Notes under the pieces: model-generated
Seen by the model: only the letters and a program-made list of their open reading frames with translations
What the model was told of the DNA's origin: nothing
Database searches by the model: none
Source of the DNA: Notoacmeibacter ruber
GTDB taxonomy: Bacteria; Pseudomonadota; Alphaproteobacteria; Rhizobiales; Rhizobiaceae
Direction: 5' to 3'
NCBI RefSeq assembly: GCF_003668555.1
Contig: NZ_RCWN01000001.1
Span: forward strand, 620,001 to 684,000
Length of the DNA: 64,000 nt
Shown here: positions 38,186 through 47,709 of the stretch, in pieces
Layout: each line of letters starts with the position of its first letter
How positions within the stretch are numbered: position 1 is the first letter of the stretch
Program-made: the position numbers and the translations under genes

Positions 38186-39215
38186 AATGCTAACGGTGTG
38201 GAACCGGTCGCCCGCCCCAAAGCTGGCGATCGTTTCGTTTTCGGTGTGTGGAGCGCTATCCGTGACACTGTCGTCCCTGTCCCCCTCCTTCGTGACGTTG
38301 CTGACGGGCCCTGTGGCCTGGAGCCTTTATCTGCTGGCGCTTGCGCTCATTGCGCGCACCACCACGGAGAAGCTTTACATCCAGCGCCTCGAAAAACAGT
38401 ATCGCAACAGGCATCGGGCGGCCTGTCGCGCGGCCATCAATGGCGTTCTGATAATCGGTCTGCTGGCGCTGTGGATCGATCAGCTTCAGACTCTTCTGCT
38501 CTCCCTGACCGCCGTGATGGTGGCGCTCGTCATCGCGACGAAAGAACTGATCATGTGTGCCGGTGGCGCAGCGCTTCGAATCGGCGGCCACCTTTTCCGT
38601 GTCGGAGACCGGATCGAAATCCATGGATTGCGCGGCGAGGTGATCGATCACGGATTGTTCTCGACGACCCTGCAGGAGCTGCCTCCGGTCGGCTCGGGAC
38701 ATCGCGGAACCGGGCGCACCTTTGTCCTGCCGAACTCCGTCTTCCTGCTCGATGCGGTCAAGCTGGAGCCGACGCCGCGTCGCTATGCTCCGCATGGTTT
38801 CGCGCTGACGCTTCATCCTTCGGTGTCGGTTCGCGCTGCTCTCGATGCGGTGCAGGAGATCGTTGCCGATGCCACGATGCGCGACGCGGAACGGGCCGAA
38901 CGGTTTCACAGGCTTGTTTCCGCCAGGGCTGGCTGCGAGGACTGCGGTCCCACGCCCTCCATCGCTGTTCGGACGAATGAGCGAGGCGGTGCGGTTCTGC
39001 ATGTCAATCTCTATTGTCTGGTGGAAGAGGCGAGCAATCTGGAAACCGCGATCACATTCGCTTTTCTCGAAGAAATGGAGCGGAACGCGATGGGTGAGCA
39101 CAGCAGTGACCGTCTGACACGAACCGCCGACGCTCTGCGCCGCCACGCGGCCGGCGCCACCTACGTAGACGAAGAGATGGCCGCCTCGGAGCGAGGGTCG
39201 TTCCGCGCGGCGTAG
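38178..39215 (+). CDS. MscS-family mechanosensitive channel (short form)
   Basis: A 345-aa protein. It has two N-terminal helices, a third and fourth near residues 84-130 that include the pore helix, then the MscS beta domain (GGHLFRVGDRIEIHGLRGEV, residues 135-190; VLPNSVFLLDAVKLEPT) and an alpha/beta C-terminal part. The Gly/Ala pore pattern is weaker than in E. coli MscS. The start is TTG at 38178 or ATG at 38187, and neither has a clear Shine-Dalgarno. It is convergent with another MscS-like gene 9 bp away. Confidence 0.8.
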   Translation: MGAMLTVWNRSPAPKLAIVSFSVCGALSVTLSSLSPSFVTLLTGPVAWSLYLLALALIARTTTEKLYIQRLEKQYRNRHRAACRAAINGVLIIGLLALWIDQLQTLLLSLTAVMVALVIATKELIMCAGGAALRIGGHLFRVGDRIEIHGLRGEVIDHGLFSTTLQELPPVGSGHRGTGRTFVLPNSVFLLDAVKLEPTPRRYAPHGFALTLHPSVSVRAALDAVQEIVADATMRDAERAERFHRLVSARAGCEDCGPTPSIAVRTNERGGAVLHVNLYCLVEEASNLETAITFAFLEEMERNAMGEHSSDRLTRTADALRRHAAGATYVDEEMAASERGSFRAA

Positions 39216-39224
39216 CGACGCTTT

Positions 39225-40988
39225 TCAATTTTGCTTGTCGGTACTGTCCGATGAATTGTCTGTCGTCAGATCGACAATCTTTGCCTCCCGTTCGGCGGGA
39301 AGGAAGATCGCCTGATCGCCACGCTTGGGTTCCAATCTGGCGGCAGCCACGATCATCGCCTCGCGCAGGCGGCACTGCATGTTCCAGCCGCTGGTGGGGT
39401 CACGCGCGTCGGCATAAAAGCGAACGAGCATGCCGGATGCCTCATGTCCAACCACCTGAACCTTGGACTCGTTCTTCGTGATGATATCCTCATCGTCTTC
39501 GACGAATTTCTGAAAAGCTTCGCGCATCGGTTCCAGATCTGCGAGATGGTTGAGCCTGAGCTCGACATATTTGGTGATGGTGGCGTCTTTCTTCGTCCAG
39601 TTTTCGAAGGGATGGCTGACGAAGTAATCGACCGGTACGATGATGCGTCGCCGGTCCCAGCTGCGCAGCTGGATGAATGTGAAGTTGATGCGCTCAACCG
39701 TGCACCAATAGCCTTCGAAGAGGACGTCGTCGCCGATCTTGGCCGATTTCGACAGCGCAATCTGCAGCGATGACATGATCGAAGAGAGAGCCGACCGGGC
39801 GGCGAAGCCAATGACGAGAGTGAGGAGTCCCGCAGAGCCGAGCAGTGCAACGGCCATGCCATCGAATATGGTCGTTTGCAGCAGGACCAGCCCGAAACCC
39901 GCGACAGCCACGACAATCAGCGCGATTCGGCGGGCGGCGGAAAGGTTGGTCTGAAGCTCGCGGTCGCCCTCGTTCTCCGGCTTCGAGATGTCGTCGATAT
40001 TTCTGGCGAAGACCCGTTCCAGGATGGTGTCGAAGACGCGAACGATCAGAAAGATGAGGGCGAGGACCAGAAAGGCGGTCCAGAGCGGCGACATGAAAAC
40101 GTCGACGGGTGCGGAAAAGACAAAGAGGTAGCGGGTGAGCAGCCAACCGATAATGCCAGTCACCATTGAGCCCGCGGGTAGGGCGATCGCGTCGAGCACC
40201 TCCCAAAGAACGCCATCGCCGACATTCGATTTGAGCGAGCGAAGGCTTCGGTAGGTCAGCAGGAACGCTGCGACGAGAACGGCTATCGCGATGGGCAGGG
40301 CAATCAATTCCCAGCCGGCGATGCCGAGGGGTGTGTTCTTGGTGAGTGATGCAGGCAGCCACTTTTCGAAGCGGCTTGGGCCATAACTTTCGTAAAGGCC
40401 CTCGATATTGTCGACGGTCTGACGCGAAAAGACCCAGACAGGATCGCTATCACCCTCCTTGAGCCGCCGCAGGCGGATGGAGACAGGACGGTAGTCGAGA
40501 CTGAGTTGTCCGAGGCTGATGTCGCGGCGTGGCTGGCCTGCGGTGGCATCTCGACTGGAGCCTCTTGGATCCATCCCGTCCGGCCGGTCGGAAAGGGAAT
40601 CCCAGTCCAGCCAGATCTTTCGTTCCAGAACCGCTTCCAGCTGGGCGGCGCGTTCGATACCGAGCCTCTTCTGATCGGCAACATCGATATGGCTGAGGTC
40701 GAGCAGATGGGCCGCGTCCTCGTAGCGCTTGTCGCGCACGAGGCCGATGAAGGTTTCCATGGCGGACTGTGGTGTTTCGCGAGAAAGGTTCGCGCCCGGT
40801 TCGCCCAGCCCCTCATTGAGCTGATCGACCTCGAACCAGCGGCTTGGCGGGCCGCTGCTGCCGCCATCGCCCCCGCCGCTACTGGTGGATTGAGCCGCCG
40901 CGCCCGCAACGGCAAGAAACAGGACGAAAAGTGCGTTCGCAAAAAGAACGGCGATTCGGCGCGGCGAGGCGGCGGGGAATCGTTGCAA
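39225..40988 (-). CDS. MscS-family channel with long periplasmic N-terminal domain
   Basis: 587 aa. A signal peptide (LFVLFLAVAGAAAQ) and a periplasmic domain (about 30-215) are followed by about five membrane helices (215-400), the MscS pore helix (AVALLGSAGLLTLVIGFAARS) and the beta domain (AKIGDDVLFEGYWCTVERI; VPVDYFVSHPFENWT). The start is TTG at 40988, with GAGGA about 8 nt upstream. Such larger homologues release solutes on osmotic downshock or couple to envelope stress. Confidence 0.88.
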   Translation of the reverse strand: MQRFPAASPRRIAVLFANALFVLFLAVAGAAAQSTSSGGGDGGSSGPPSRWFEVDQLNEGLGEPGANLSRETPQSAMETFIGLVRDKRYEDAAHLLDLSHIDVADQKRLGIERAAQLEAVLERKIWLDWDSLSDRPDGMDPRGSSRDATAGQPRRDISLGQLSLDYRPVSIRLRRLKEGDSDPVWVFSRQTVDNIEGLYESYGPSRFEKWLPASLTKNTPLGIAGWELIALPIAIAVLVAAFLLTYRSLRSLKSNVGDGVLWEVLDAIALPAGSMVTGIIGWLLTRYLFVFSAPVDVFMSPLWTAFLVLALIFLIVRVFDTILERVFARNIDDISKPENEGDRELQTNLSAARRIALIVVAVAGFGLVLLQTTIFDGMAVALLGSAGLLTLVIGFAARSALSSIMSSLQIALSKSAKIGDDVLFEGYWCTVERINFTFIQLRSWDRRRIIVPVDYFVSHPFENWTKKDATITKYVELRLNHLADLEPMREAFQKFVEDDEDIITKNESKVQVVGHEASGMLVRFYADARDPTSGWNMQCRLREAMIVAAARLEPKRGDQAIFLPAEREAKIVDLTTDNSSDSTDKQN

Positions 40989-41123
40989 GGCGATGGTCCT
41001 CTTCCTGCTGGATGCGAAGGGGGCGATCCGGTCCCGGTTTCACCAAATACCACCTGTGACCGGCCCCGCCAAATCGCTGCAGGAACGGTTTCTGAGGGCA
41101 AATACCGGGAAACGCTCCAAATC

Positions 41124-41155
41124 CTTGAAACAGCCTTGGTCGAAGGCCACATTAT
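41124..41155 (+). promoter_or_regulatory. Candidate heat-shock (RpoH) promoter of lon
   Basis: CTTGAAA, 16 nt, CCACATTAT resembles the RpoH consensus (CTTGAAA...CCCCATNT), with a spacer a few bases longer than in E. coli. The lon ATG is 110 bp downstream. Confidence 0.4.
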
Positions 41156-41264
41156 GTCTAACGGATTCGCGGCGAATCCAGCGGACGTCTCTTAAAGCAT
41201 TGCCGTCTACCCGGGGTGTCAGAGATGTCGCCGAAGGGCCTATTGGGCCAGGAAAGGAAAACGA

Positions 41265-43685
41265 ATGTCTGATAAGGAACAGCGTCCCGATGTGGTCGCC
41301 GAAGGCCGCTACGCGGTGCTTCCTCTGCGCGATATCGTTGTGTTCCCACATATGATTGTGCCGTTGTTCGTCGGGCGCAGCAAATCCATTGCTGCTCTCG
41401 AGGACGTGATGAACGCCGACAAGCAGATTCTCCTCGCCACGCAGAAGAACTCGACGGATGACGATCCCGATCCGTCCGATATTTATGAGGTCGGCACACT
41501 CGCGACCGTCATGCAATTGCTGAAGCTGCCGGACGGCACCGTGAAGGTGCTGGTCGAAGGGCAGTCGCGTGCGCGCCTTCAGTCTTTCACCGATCGTGAG
41601 GATTTCCATGAAGCGGACGCCGAAATTCTCGGCGAACCGGAAGAGGACGCCGTCGAGATCGAGGCTCTTTCGCGTTCCGTGGTCTCCGACTTCGAGAATT
41701 ACGTGAAACTGAACAAGAAGATCAGTCCCGAGGTCGTCGGCGCGGCCGGTCAGATCGAGGATTTTTCGAAGCTCGCCGATACGATTGCCAGCCACCTCGC
41801 CATCAAGATTACTGAAAAGCAGGAGATGCTTGCCACCCTGCCGGTCAAGGAGCGGCTGGAAAAGGCGATGGGCTTCATGGAAGCGGAGATTTCTGTGCTT
41901 CAGGTCGAGAAGCGCATCCGCTCGCGCGTCAAGCGACAGATGGAGAAGACCCAGCGCGAATATTATCTGAATGAGCAGATGAAGGCCATTCAGAAGGAGC
42001 TGGGCGAAGGCGAGGATGGCCGCGACGAAAACGGCGAACTCGAAGAGCGCATCAAGCGTACGAAACTCTCCAAGGAGGCCCGTGAAAAGGCTGATGCGGA
42101 GATGAAGAAGCTGCGTGCCATGAGCCCGATGAGTGCCGAGGCGACGGTTGTCCGAAACTATCTTGACTGGCTGCTGTCCATCCCGTGGGGCAAGAAGTCG
42201 CGCGTGAAGACCGATCTTAACGGTGCGCAGAAGGTGCTGGATGACGACCATTTCGGCCTCGAAAAGGTCAAGGAGCGGATCGTCGAATATCTCGCGGTCC
42301 AGAGCCGTCAGAACAAGCTGAAAGGCCCGATCCTTTGCCTCGTCGGCCCTCCCGGCGTGGGTAAGACGTCGCTTGCGCAGTCGATCGCCAAGGCGACCGG
42401 TCGTGAATATGTGCGCATGGCGCTGGGTGGCGTTCGGGACGAAGCCGAAATTCGCGGTCACCGCCGGACCTATATCGGCTCCATGCCCGGCAAGATCATC
42501 CAGTCGATGAAGAAGGCCAAGAAGAACAATCCGCTGTTCCTGCTCGACGAGATCGACAAGCTCGGTCAGGATTTCCGGGGCGATCCCTCTTCGGCGCTTT
42601 TGGAGGTTCTTGATCCGGCACAGAACAACAGCTTCTCGGACCACTATCTCGAGGTCGAGTACGATCTGTCCAACGTGATGTTCATCACCACAGCCAACTC
42701 GCTGAATATCCCAGCGCCGCTCATGGACCGCATGGAGATCATCCGGATCGCCGGCTACACCGAGGACGAGAAAGTCGAGATCGCAAAGCGGCATCTGCTA
42801 CCCAAGGCGATCAAGGATCATGCTCTGTCCGAGGATGAGTTCACGGTGGCCGAGGATGCCATCCGCCAGATCGTGCGGACCTATACCCGCGAAGCGGGCG
42901 TCCGTAACCTCGAGCGCGAGCTCATGACGCTGGCCAGAAAGGCGGTCACGAAGATTCTCAAGGAGGCCGATGTCGACAAGGTTTCGGTCAGGGCAGAGAA
43001 TCTCGAAGACTTCCTTGGTGTGGCGCGCTTCCGCTACGGCGAAGCCGAGGGCGAGGATCAGGTCGGTGTCGTCACCGGGCTGGCCTGGACGGAGGTCGGC
43101 GGCGAATTGCTGACCATCGAAGGCGTGATGATGCCCGGCAAGGGCAAGATGACCGTCACCGGTAACCTCAAGGACGTGATGAAGGAGTCGATCTCGGCTG
43201 CTGCATCCTATGTCCGGAGCAGGGCTGTCGATTTCGGTATCGAGCCGCCCATCTTCGACCGGCGTGATATTCACGTTCACGTTCCCGAGGGTGCGACGCC
43301 GAAGGACGGTCCCTCCGCCGGTATCGCGATGGTCACGTCAATCGTCTCGGTCATGACCGGCATTCCGGTCCGCAAGGACATCGCCATGACCGGTGAGGTG
43401 ACGCTTCGCGGGCGCGTCCTGCCGATCGGCGGGCTCAAGGAGAAACTTCTGGCGGCCCACCGGGGCGGCATCAAGAAGGTTCTCATTCCGGAAGACAATG
43501 CCAAGGATCTGGCGGATATCCCGGAAAATGTGAAGGACGGTCTCGAAATCGTGCCCGTCAGCCGGGTGGGCGAGGTGTTGAGTCACGCTCTGACACGGCA
43601 GCCGGAGCCCATCGAATGGACCGAACCTGAGGTTGTGCCAGTTCCGGACGTTTCGGACAGCACCGGGATTACAGTCGCTCACTAA
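41265..43685 (+). CDS. lon: ATP-dependent protease Lon
   Basis: An 806-aa AAA+ serine protease. The LON substrate-binding domain (residues 15-215) is followed by a coiled-coil, AAA+ Walker A GPPGVGKTS and Walker B FLLDEIDKLG, and the peptidase domain with the catalytic Ser in PKDGPSAGIAM and Lys in PIGGLKEKLLAAHRGG. GGAAAGGAAAA precedes the ATG. It is a housekeeping and heat-shock protease degrading misfolded and regulatory proteins. Confidence 0.98.
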   Translation: MSDKEQRPDVVAEGRYAVLPLRDIVVFPHMIVPLFVGRSKSIAALEDVMNADKQILLATQKNSTDDDPDPSDIYEVGTLATVMQLLKLPDGTVKVLVEGQSRARLQSFTDREDFHEADAEILGEPEEDAVEIEALSRSVVSDFENYVKLNKKISPEVVGAAGQIEDFSKLADTIASHLAIKITEKQEMLATLPVKERLEKAMGFMEAEISVLQVEKRIRSRVKRQMEKTQREYYLNEQMKAIQKELGEGEDGRDENGELEERIKRTKLSKEAREKADAEMKKLRAMSPMSAEATVVRNYLDWLLSIPWGKKSRVKTDLNGAQKVLDDDHFGLEKVKERIVEYLAVQSRQNKLKGPILCLVGPPGVGKTSLAQSIAKATGREYVRMALGGVRDEAEIRGHRRTYIGSMPGKIIQSMKKAKKNNPLFLLDEIDKLGQDFRGDPSSALLEVLDPAQNNSFSDHYLEVEYDLSNVMFITTANSLNIPAPLMDRMEIIRIAGYTEDEKVEIAKRHLLPKAIKDHALSEDEFTVAEDAIRQIVRTYTREAGVRNLERELMTLARKAVTKILKEADVDKVSVRAENLEDFLGVARFRYGEAEGEDQVGVVTGLAWTEVGGELLTIEGVMMPGKGKMTVTGNLKDVMKESISAAASYVRSRAVDFGIEPPIFDRRDIHVHVPEGATPKDGPSAGIAMVTSIVSVMTGIPVRKDIAMTGEVTLRGRVLPIGGLKEKLLAAHRGGIKKVLIPEDNAKDLADIPENVKDGLEIVPVSRVGEVLSHALTRQPEPIEWTEPEVVPVPDVSDSTGITVAH

Positions 43686-43711
43686 GCGGATTGTTCCACA
43701 GAAATTATGCG

Positions 43712-43736
43712 AAAAGGCCGGATTTTCCGGCCTTTT
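43712..43736 (+). terminator. Terminator after lon
   Basis: Perfect stem AAAAGGCCGG/CCGGCCTTTT with loop ATTTT, 26 bp past the stop. Confidence 0.9.
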
Positions 43737-43867
43737 CGGCCTTTTCAGGGCTCGAATTTTCTGTATCTGTGGCGTGCCCCTGTTATTCTACGAGCGTAGA
43801 TGGCTGGACCAACGTGCCGGATAAGAGCCGCAGGCTTCTACGGTCGAAATTGGAAGAGGAGAAACCC

Positions 43868-44143
43868 ATGAACAAAAATGAGCTCGTCGCCTCGGTCGCC
43901 GAGAAAACCAACATGTCGAAGTCTGAAGCTGGCGATGCTGTCGATGCTGTCTTCGAAACCATTCAGTCCGAACTCGGCAAGGGTGGTGACATTCGTCTCG
44001 TCGGTTTCGGTAATTTCTCCGTGACGCGTCGTGAGGCCTCGAAGGGACGCAATCCCCAGACGGGCGCTGAAGTCGATATTCCGGCTCGCAACGTTCCGAA
44101 ATTCACGGCCGGTAAGGGCCTGAAGGATTCGGTCAACAAGTAA
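43868..44143 (+). CDS. hupB: DNA-binding protein HU-beta
   Basis: A 91-aa HU protein. N-terminal MNKNELVASVAEKTNMSKSE, then GFGNFSVTRREASKGRNPQTG with the DNA-contacting arm, identify HU. GGAAGAGG lies just upstream. The frame is open upstream to 43691, but that part is not HU. It is followed by a strong terminator. Confidence 0.97.
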   Translation: MNKNELVASVAEKTNMSKSEAGDAVDAVFETIQSELGKGGDIRLVGFGNFSVTRREASKGRNPQTGAEVDIPARNVPKFTAGKGLKDSVNK

Positions 44144-44189
44144 GAGTTTTTCCGGGCGTTCATGCTCCAGCCCGGTTTTGAAGAGAAAG

Positions 44190-44224
44190 AAAAGGCCGCT
44201 GCATCGTGCAGCGGCCTTTTCTTA
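44190..44224. terminator. Strong bidirectional terminator between hupB and the LacI gene
   Basis: A 14-bp perfect stem (GGCCGCTGCA/TGCAGCGGCC flanked by AAAA/TTTT) with loop TCG. It serves both convergent genes. Confidence 0.92.
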
Positions 44225-44267
44225 TGGAGTAGAACGGATGCGGCTCGGTGGTCGTCGAGCCCGGTAC

Positions 44268-45302
44268 CTATAGGGCAGAGTGGCGCCCGCGCCGCGTGCT
44301 TTCGCGCTGAATGATTTCGAAGCCGAGATCAACCACTGGCTCGTCGGGCGGGTGACCTTCCAGCGCGTCGGCCAGCATACGAAATGCTCTTTCGCCCATT
44401 TCGAGACGATGTGTGCGCACACTTGTGATCGCAGGGTTGGCCGCAGCCATCATCTCCAGATCATTGAAGCCGCAGATTCCAAAATCGAAGGGTACCGAAA
44501 GGCCGCGGCGCTGACATTCGAAAAGGGCGCCGAGCGCAAGGTCGTCATTGTTGCACAGAATGGCGTCGGTATCGGGCGCGCGAGACAGAAGGTCCGCCAT
44601 CAGCAAGCCTCCAAGCGTGACGGTGGAGGGCTGAGGCGTCGTAACGATCCGATTGGTGTCGAGAAGACCTTCCTCTCTCAGTATGTCACGGAAACCGTCG
44701 AGACGCCGCTGTGTTCGCGGGTCGAGCCGCGCGCCGAGAAATCCCGGCCGCCGATACCCCATCTCGATGAGGTGCCGCGTTGCGCTCCGTGCTCCGTCGA
44801 AATGCGAAAAGCCGATCATCAGATCGAAGGGGTTCTCGCCGATCTCCATCACCTGAACCATACGGCAGGTGGATTGGCGCAGCAGCGCTTTGGTTTCGTC
44901 TGACTGGTCGATGCCGGCGAGGATCAGCCCCGCAGGTCTCTGGTTGAGGAAGGTTCTGACAAGCCGCTCTTCCTGAATGGGGGAATAGCGGGAGTTGCCG
45001 AGCTGAATCTGCCACCGCGTCCCCTCCGACGAATTGTAGATCCCGCGCATGACGTCGGCAAAGACATTGTTCGTCACCGAGGGCACGATCACGCCGATGA
45101 CATTGGTGCGACCGGCAGCCAGGGCCTGAGCAGCGGGATCTGGGGTATAACCCAACTTCTCGATAACCGCCTGAATATGGGCGCGTGTCTTCTCCGAAAC
45201 CCGGGCCGGCTCGCGAAGAGCGCGCGAAACCGTCATAGCGCTAACACCAGCCTGCCGGGCGACGTCGGCAATTGTAATCCCACCGTTACGACTTGATTTC
45301 AA
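44268..45302 (-). CDS. LacI-family repressor, probably of gluconate genes
   Basis: 344 aa. The LacI helix-turn-helix (TIADVARQAGVSAMTVSRAL) and hinge (LGYTPDPAAQALAAGRT) are followed by the periplasmic-binding-like sensor domain (NVIGVIVPSVTNNVFADV). It belongs to the GntR-like subgroup that binds 6-phosphogluconate or gluconate, as inferred from the adjacent gluconokinase. The initiation codon is TTG at 45302 without a clear ribosome-binding site. It is divergent from gntK across a 102-bp region holding a matching operator. Confidence 0.85.
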   Translation of the reverse strand: MKSSRNGGITIADVARQAGVSAMTVSRALREPARVSEKTRAHIQAVIEKLGYTPDPAAQALAAGRTNVIGVIVPSVTNNVFADVMRGIYNSSEGTRWQIQLGNSRYSPIQEERLVRTFLNQRPAGLILAGIDQSDETKALLRQSTCRMVQVMEIGENPFDLMIGFSHFDGARSATRHLIEMGYRRPGFLGARLDPRTQRRLDGFRDILREEGLLDTNRIVTTPQPSTVTLGGLLMADLLSRAPDTDAILCNNDDLALGALFECQRRGLSVPFDFGICGFNDLEMMAAANPAITSVRTHRLEMGERAFRMLADALEGHPPDEPVVDLGFEIIQRESTRRGRHSAL

Positions 45303-45354
45303 TTACTTAAACCAATCCTAGAGAAGAGCGGCAAAGCTAGCACAATTTGCTGTG

Positions 45355-45383
45355 TTGACAAATGTTAGCGCTATCATCTATCA
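45355..45383 (+). promoter_or_regulatory. gntK promoter with embedded LacI/GntR-type operator
   Basis: TTGACA (45355-45360), 17 nt, CTATCA (45378-45383). The spacer holds the near-palindrome ATGTTAGCGCTATCAT (45362-45377), similar to E. coli GntR operators. Repressor bound here would block RNA polymerase. Confidence 0.7.
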
Positions 45384-45404
45384 ACGGATTGGGAGGTATT
45401 TCGT

Positions 45405-45962
45405 GTGAGCAATCGCGATATCGCACTTGTGGTGATGGGCGTCAGCGGCGCGGGCAAGAGCACGCTCGCCGTCATGCTGGCCGACCGGCTGGATGTGCCG
45501 TTTATCGAGGCCGACGACTACCATTCTGACGAAGCCCGAGACCTGATGTCGCGCGGCATCGGTCTGAACGACGAGCATCGAACGCCGTGGCTGGATCGGG
45601 TGGGGGCGGCGGCCCGTGAAAGCGCTGATGCAGCCGACGGCATTGTCATTGCCTGCTCCGCCCTTCGCCGCATCTATCGTGACAGGCTTCGCCGATACCT
45701 CCCGGCAACGAAATTCGTTTTCCTGAACGGTGCGCCCGATCTGATCGCCGAGCGTCTGAAAGGCCGGCAGAACCATTTCGTCGGCCAGTCCCTTCTCGAA
45801 AGCCAGCTCAACGTTCTGGAGCCGCTGGAGCCGGACGAGCCCGGCGTCACACTCGATCTTTCTGAAACGCTCGATGCCCTCGTCGACGAGGCGTTGAGAA
45901 AACTGGGCGTTGCGCCGAATGCAGCGCCTGCAACACCGACCGAGGTGCGTATCCCGCGCTGA
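45405..45962 (+). CDS. gntK: Gluconokinase
   Basis: A 185-aa P-loop kinase making 6-phosphogluconate for the Entner-Doudoroff or pentose phosphate path. Walker A is GVSGAGKST, and EADDYHSDEARDLMSRGIGL, WLDRVG and CSALRRIYRD are characteristic. The start is GTG at 45405 with GGGAGG about 9 nt upstream. The TRAP dctP gene follows after 32 bp, so uptake and phosphorylation are probably co-transcribed. Confidence 0.93.
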   Translation: MSNRDIALVVMGVSGAGKSTLAVMLADRLDVPFIEADDYHSDEARDLMSRGIGLNDEHRTPWLDRVGAAARESADAADGIVIACSALRRIYRDRLRRYLPATKFVFLNGAPDLIAERLKGRQNHFVGQSLLESQLNVLEPLEPDEPGVTLDLSETLDALVDEALRKLGVAPNAAPATPTEVRIPR

Positions 45963-45994
45963 GGTCGTCTGAAGTCCATCTGGGAGGTTATCTT

Positions 45995-47020
45995 ATGTTC
46001 AATTCAATCAAGACGCTCGCGCTCGCTTCGGCCGTGGGACTGGGGCTTGGTGGCACTGCCCTTGCGCAGGACTACACGTTCCGCTTCCAGTCCAGTGATC
46101 CGGCCGGCAATCCGAATTTCGAGATGCAGAAGGGTTGGGCCCAAAGCGTCAATGAAATGACGGACGGCAAGGTCCAGATCGAACTTATGCCGGTTGAGTC
46201 GATCGTCGCGCATAACGAGACCCAGGATGCCATCGCTGCCGGTATCCTCGATGGCCATGTCACCGATGTTTCCTACTTCGCCGGCAAGGATCCGGCCTTC
46301 GGCCTGATCGCCAATCCCGTTGGCGCGTGGTCCGATCCGCAGCAGATGCTCGACTTCATGCAGGAAGGCGGCGGAAAGGAACTGATGAACAAGTTGGAAG
46401 AGCCGTATGGCCTCCACTTCATCGGCGCGACCACGCCCGGCCTTGAGGCCTTCGTCTCAAAGGTTCCTCTCGAAGGCGTGGATGATCTGCAGGGTCTGAA
46501 GATGCGCGCTCCCGAGGGCCTCGTTCAGCAGGTATTCGCTGCGGCAGGCGCTGCCCCGGTCAACCTGCCGGGCTCGGAAGTCTTCACGTCGCTCGACAAG
46601 GGCGTGATCGACGCCGCCGATTATACGGTCTTCTCGACCAACCAGGCACAAGGCCTCCACGATGTGGCGCCGCATCCCGTTTACCCCGGCTTCCATTCCA
46701 TGCCTCTCGTCGAGGTTTCGATGAACAAGGAGACGTGGGACAGCCTCCCCGACGATATCAAGCAGACGCTGGAAAAGTCCGTCGCGGAGTTCGCGCAGAA
46801 CCAGATATCCTCACTGAAGGAAGATGACGAGGCCGCGGTCGCCAAGGCCAAGGAATCCGGTGAGATCACCGTGCATGACTGGTCGGAGGAAGAGCGCGCT
46901 AAATTCCGTACCATCGCGCGCGGGGAATGGGAGAAGGTCGCCGAGCGTTCGGAGAATGCCGGCAAGGTGTACGACACGCTGACGGCCTATCTTCAGGAAA
47001 AGGGTCTGATGGACAAGTAA
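45995..47020 (+). CDS. TRAP transporter solute-binding protein (DctP family)
   Basis: A 341-aa periplasmic binding protein with a signal peptide (LASAVGLGLGGTALAQ). The DctP fold shows GLKMRAPEGLVQQVF, with the carboxylate-binding Arg, near residue 170, and HPVYPGFHSMPLVEVSMN. Linkage to a gluconokinase and a LacI regulator suggests a sugar acid, most likely gluconate, as ligand. GGGAGG lies 8 nt before the ATG. Confidence 0.92.
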   Translation: MFNSIKTLALASAVGLGLGGTALAQDYTFRFQSSDPAGNPNFEMQKGWAQSVNEMTDGKVQIELMPVESIVAHNETQDAIAAGILDGHVTDVSYFAGKDPAFGLIANPVGAWSDPQQMLDFMQEGGGKELMNKLEEPYGLHFIGATTPGLEAFVSKVPLEGVDDLQGLKMRAPEGLVQQVFAAAGAAPVNLPGSEVFTSLDKGVIDAADYTVFSTNQAQGLHDVAPHPVYPGFHSMPLVEVSMNKETWDSLPDDIKQTLEKSVAEFAQNQISSLKEDDEAAVAKAKESGEITVHDWSEEERAKFRTIARGEWEKVAERSENAGKVYDTLTAYLQEKGLMDK

Positions 47021-47142
47021 GTCGTCGGCAGCCGTGGCGAACCGTTCCATCGGCGCGCGACGGCTGCCGCCTTGCCTTACACAGGCGCATGCCGCTTTCC
47101 TTGCGGTACTAGACCGTCCTGCCAGGCTTCGGGAGGAGCATC

Positions 47143-47709
47143 ATGAACAAGGATAATCCAGCCACGACAGATGCCGACATTCCCGGCCATCAGCAGGACA
47201 ATGCTATTGCTGAGGCAGGATGGATCGGCCGTTGGATCGATGCGGGCGGCCTCCTCTTTGCCGTTGGAATCGTGCTGGCGATGCTCATCCTCATGCAGGA
47301 GGTCATCCTACGCTACGTTTTCAACGCGCCGACCATCTGGGCGCACGAGACGACCGTGTTTCTCTGCGGAATCGCCTTCATCTATGGCGGCCTCTACTGC
47401 ACCGCGCGCGACCGTCACATCCGGGTCGTGTTGATCTACGACGCGATCGGGCCGCGTCTGCGGCGGATGCTCGATATCGTGATTTCGTTCATTTGCGCCG
47501 CCTCATCGGCCATGTTCGCCTGGGCAGCTTGGCTGATGGTGGAGCGCGCTGCATTCTCTCCCGACGGTTCCGTCCGCCTCGAACGGTCCGGAAGCGCCTG
47601 GGATCCGGTCTATCCCGGCCTCCTTAAAATCTTTCTCATGGCCGTCATGGCCATCATGGCGGTGCAATTTGTCATTCTCGCCATCAACTATGCGCGGGGA
47701 CGGCGCTGA
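47143..47709 (+). CDS. TRAP transporter small membrane subunit (DctQ)
   Basis: A 188-aa four-helix membrane protein with the DctQ signature (MQEVILRYVFNAPTIWAHE). Helices lie at about 33-55, 70-88, 112-130 and 158-180. It bridges the binding protein and the large permease. It overlaps the DctM gene by one base (TGATG). Confidence 0.92.
   Translation: MNKDNPATTDADIPGHQQDNAIAEAGWIGRWIDAGGLLFAVGIVLAMLILMQEVILRYVFNAPTIWAHETTVFLCGIAFIYGGLYCTARDRHIRVVLIYDAIGPRLRRMLDIVISFICAASSAMFAWAAWLMVERAAFSPDGSVRLERSGSAWDPVYPGLLKIFLMAVMAIMAVQFVILAINYARGRR

Noticed and set aside
41040-42794. Minus-strand 584-residue frame opposite lon
   Set aside because: An antisense shadow of lon. It starts inside lon and shows no conserved pattern.
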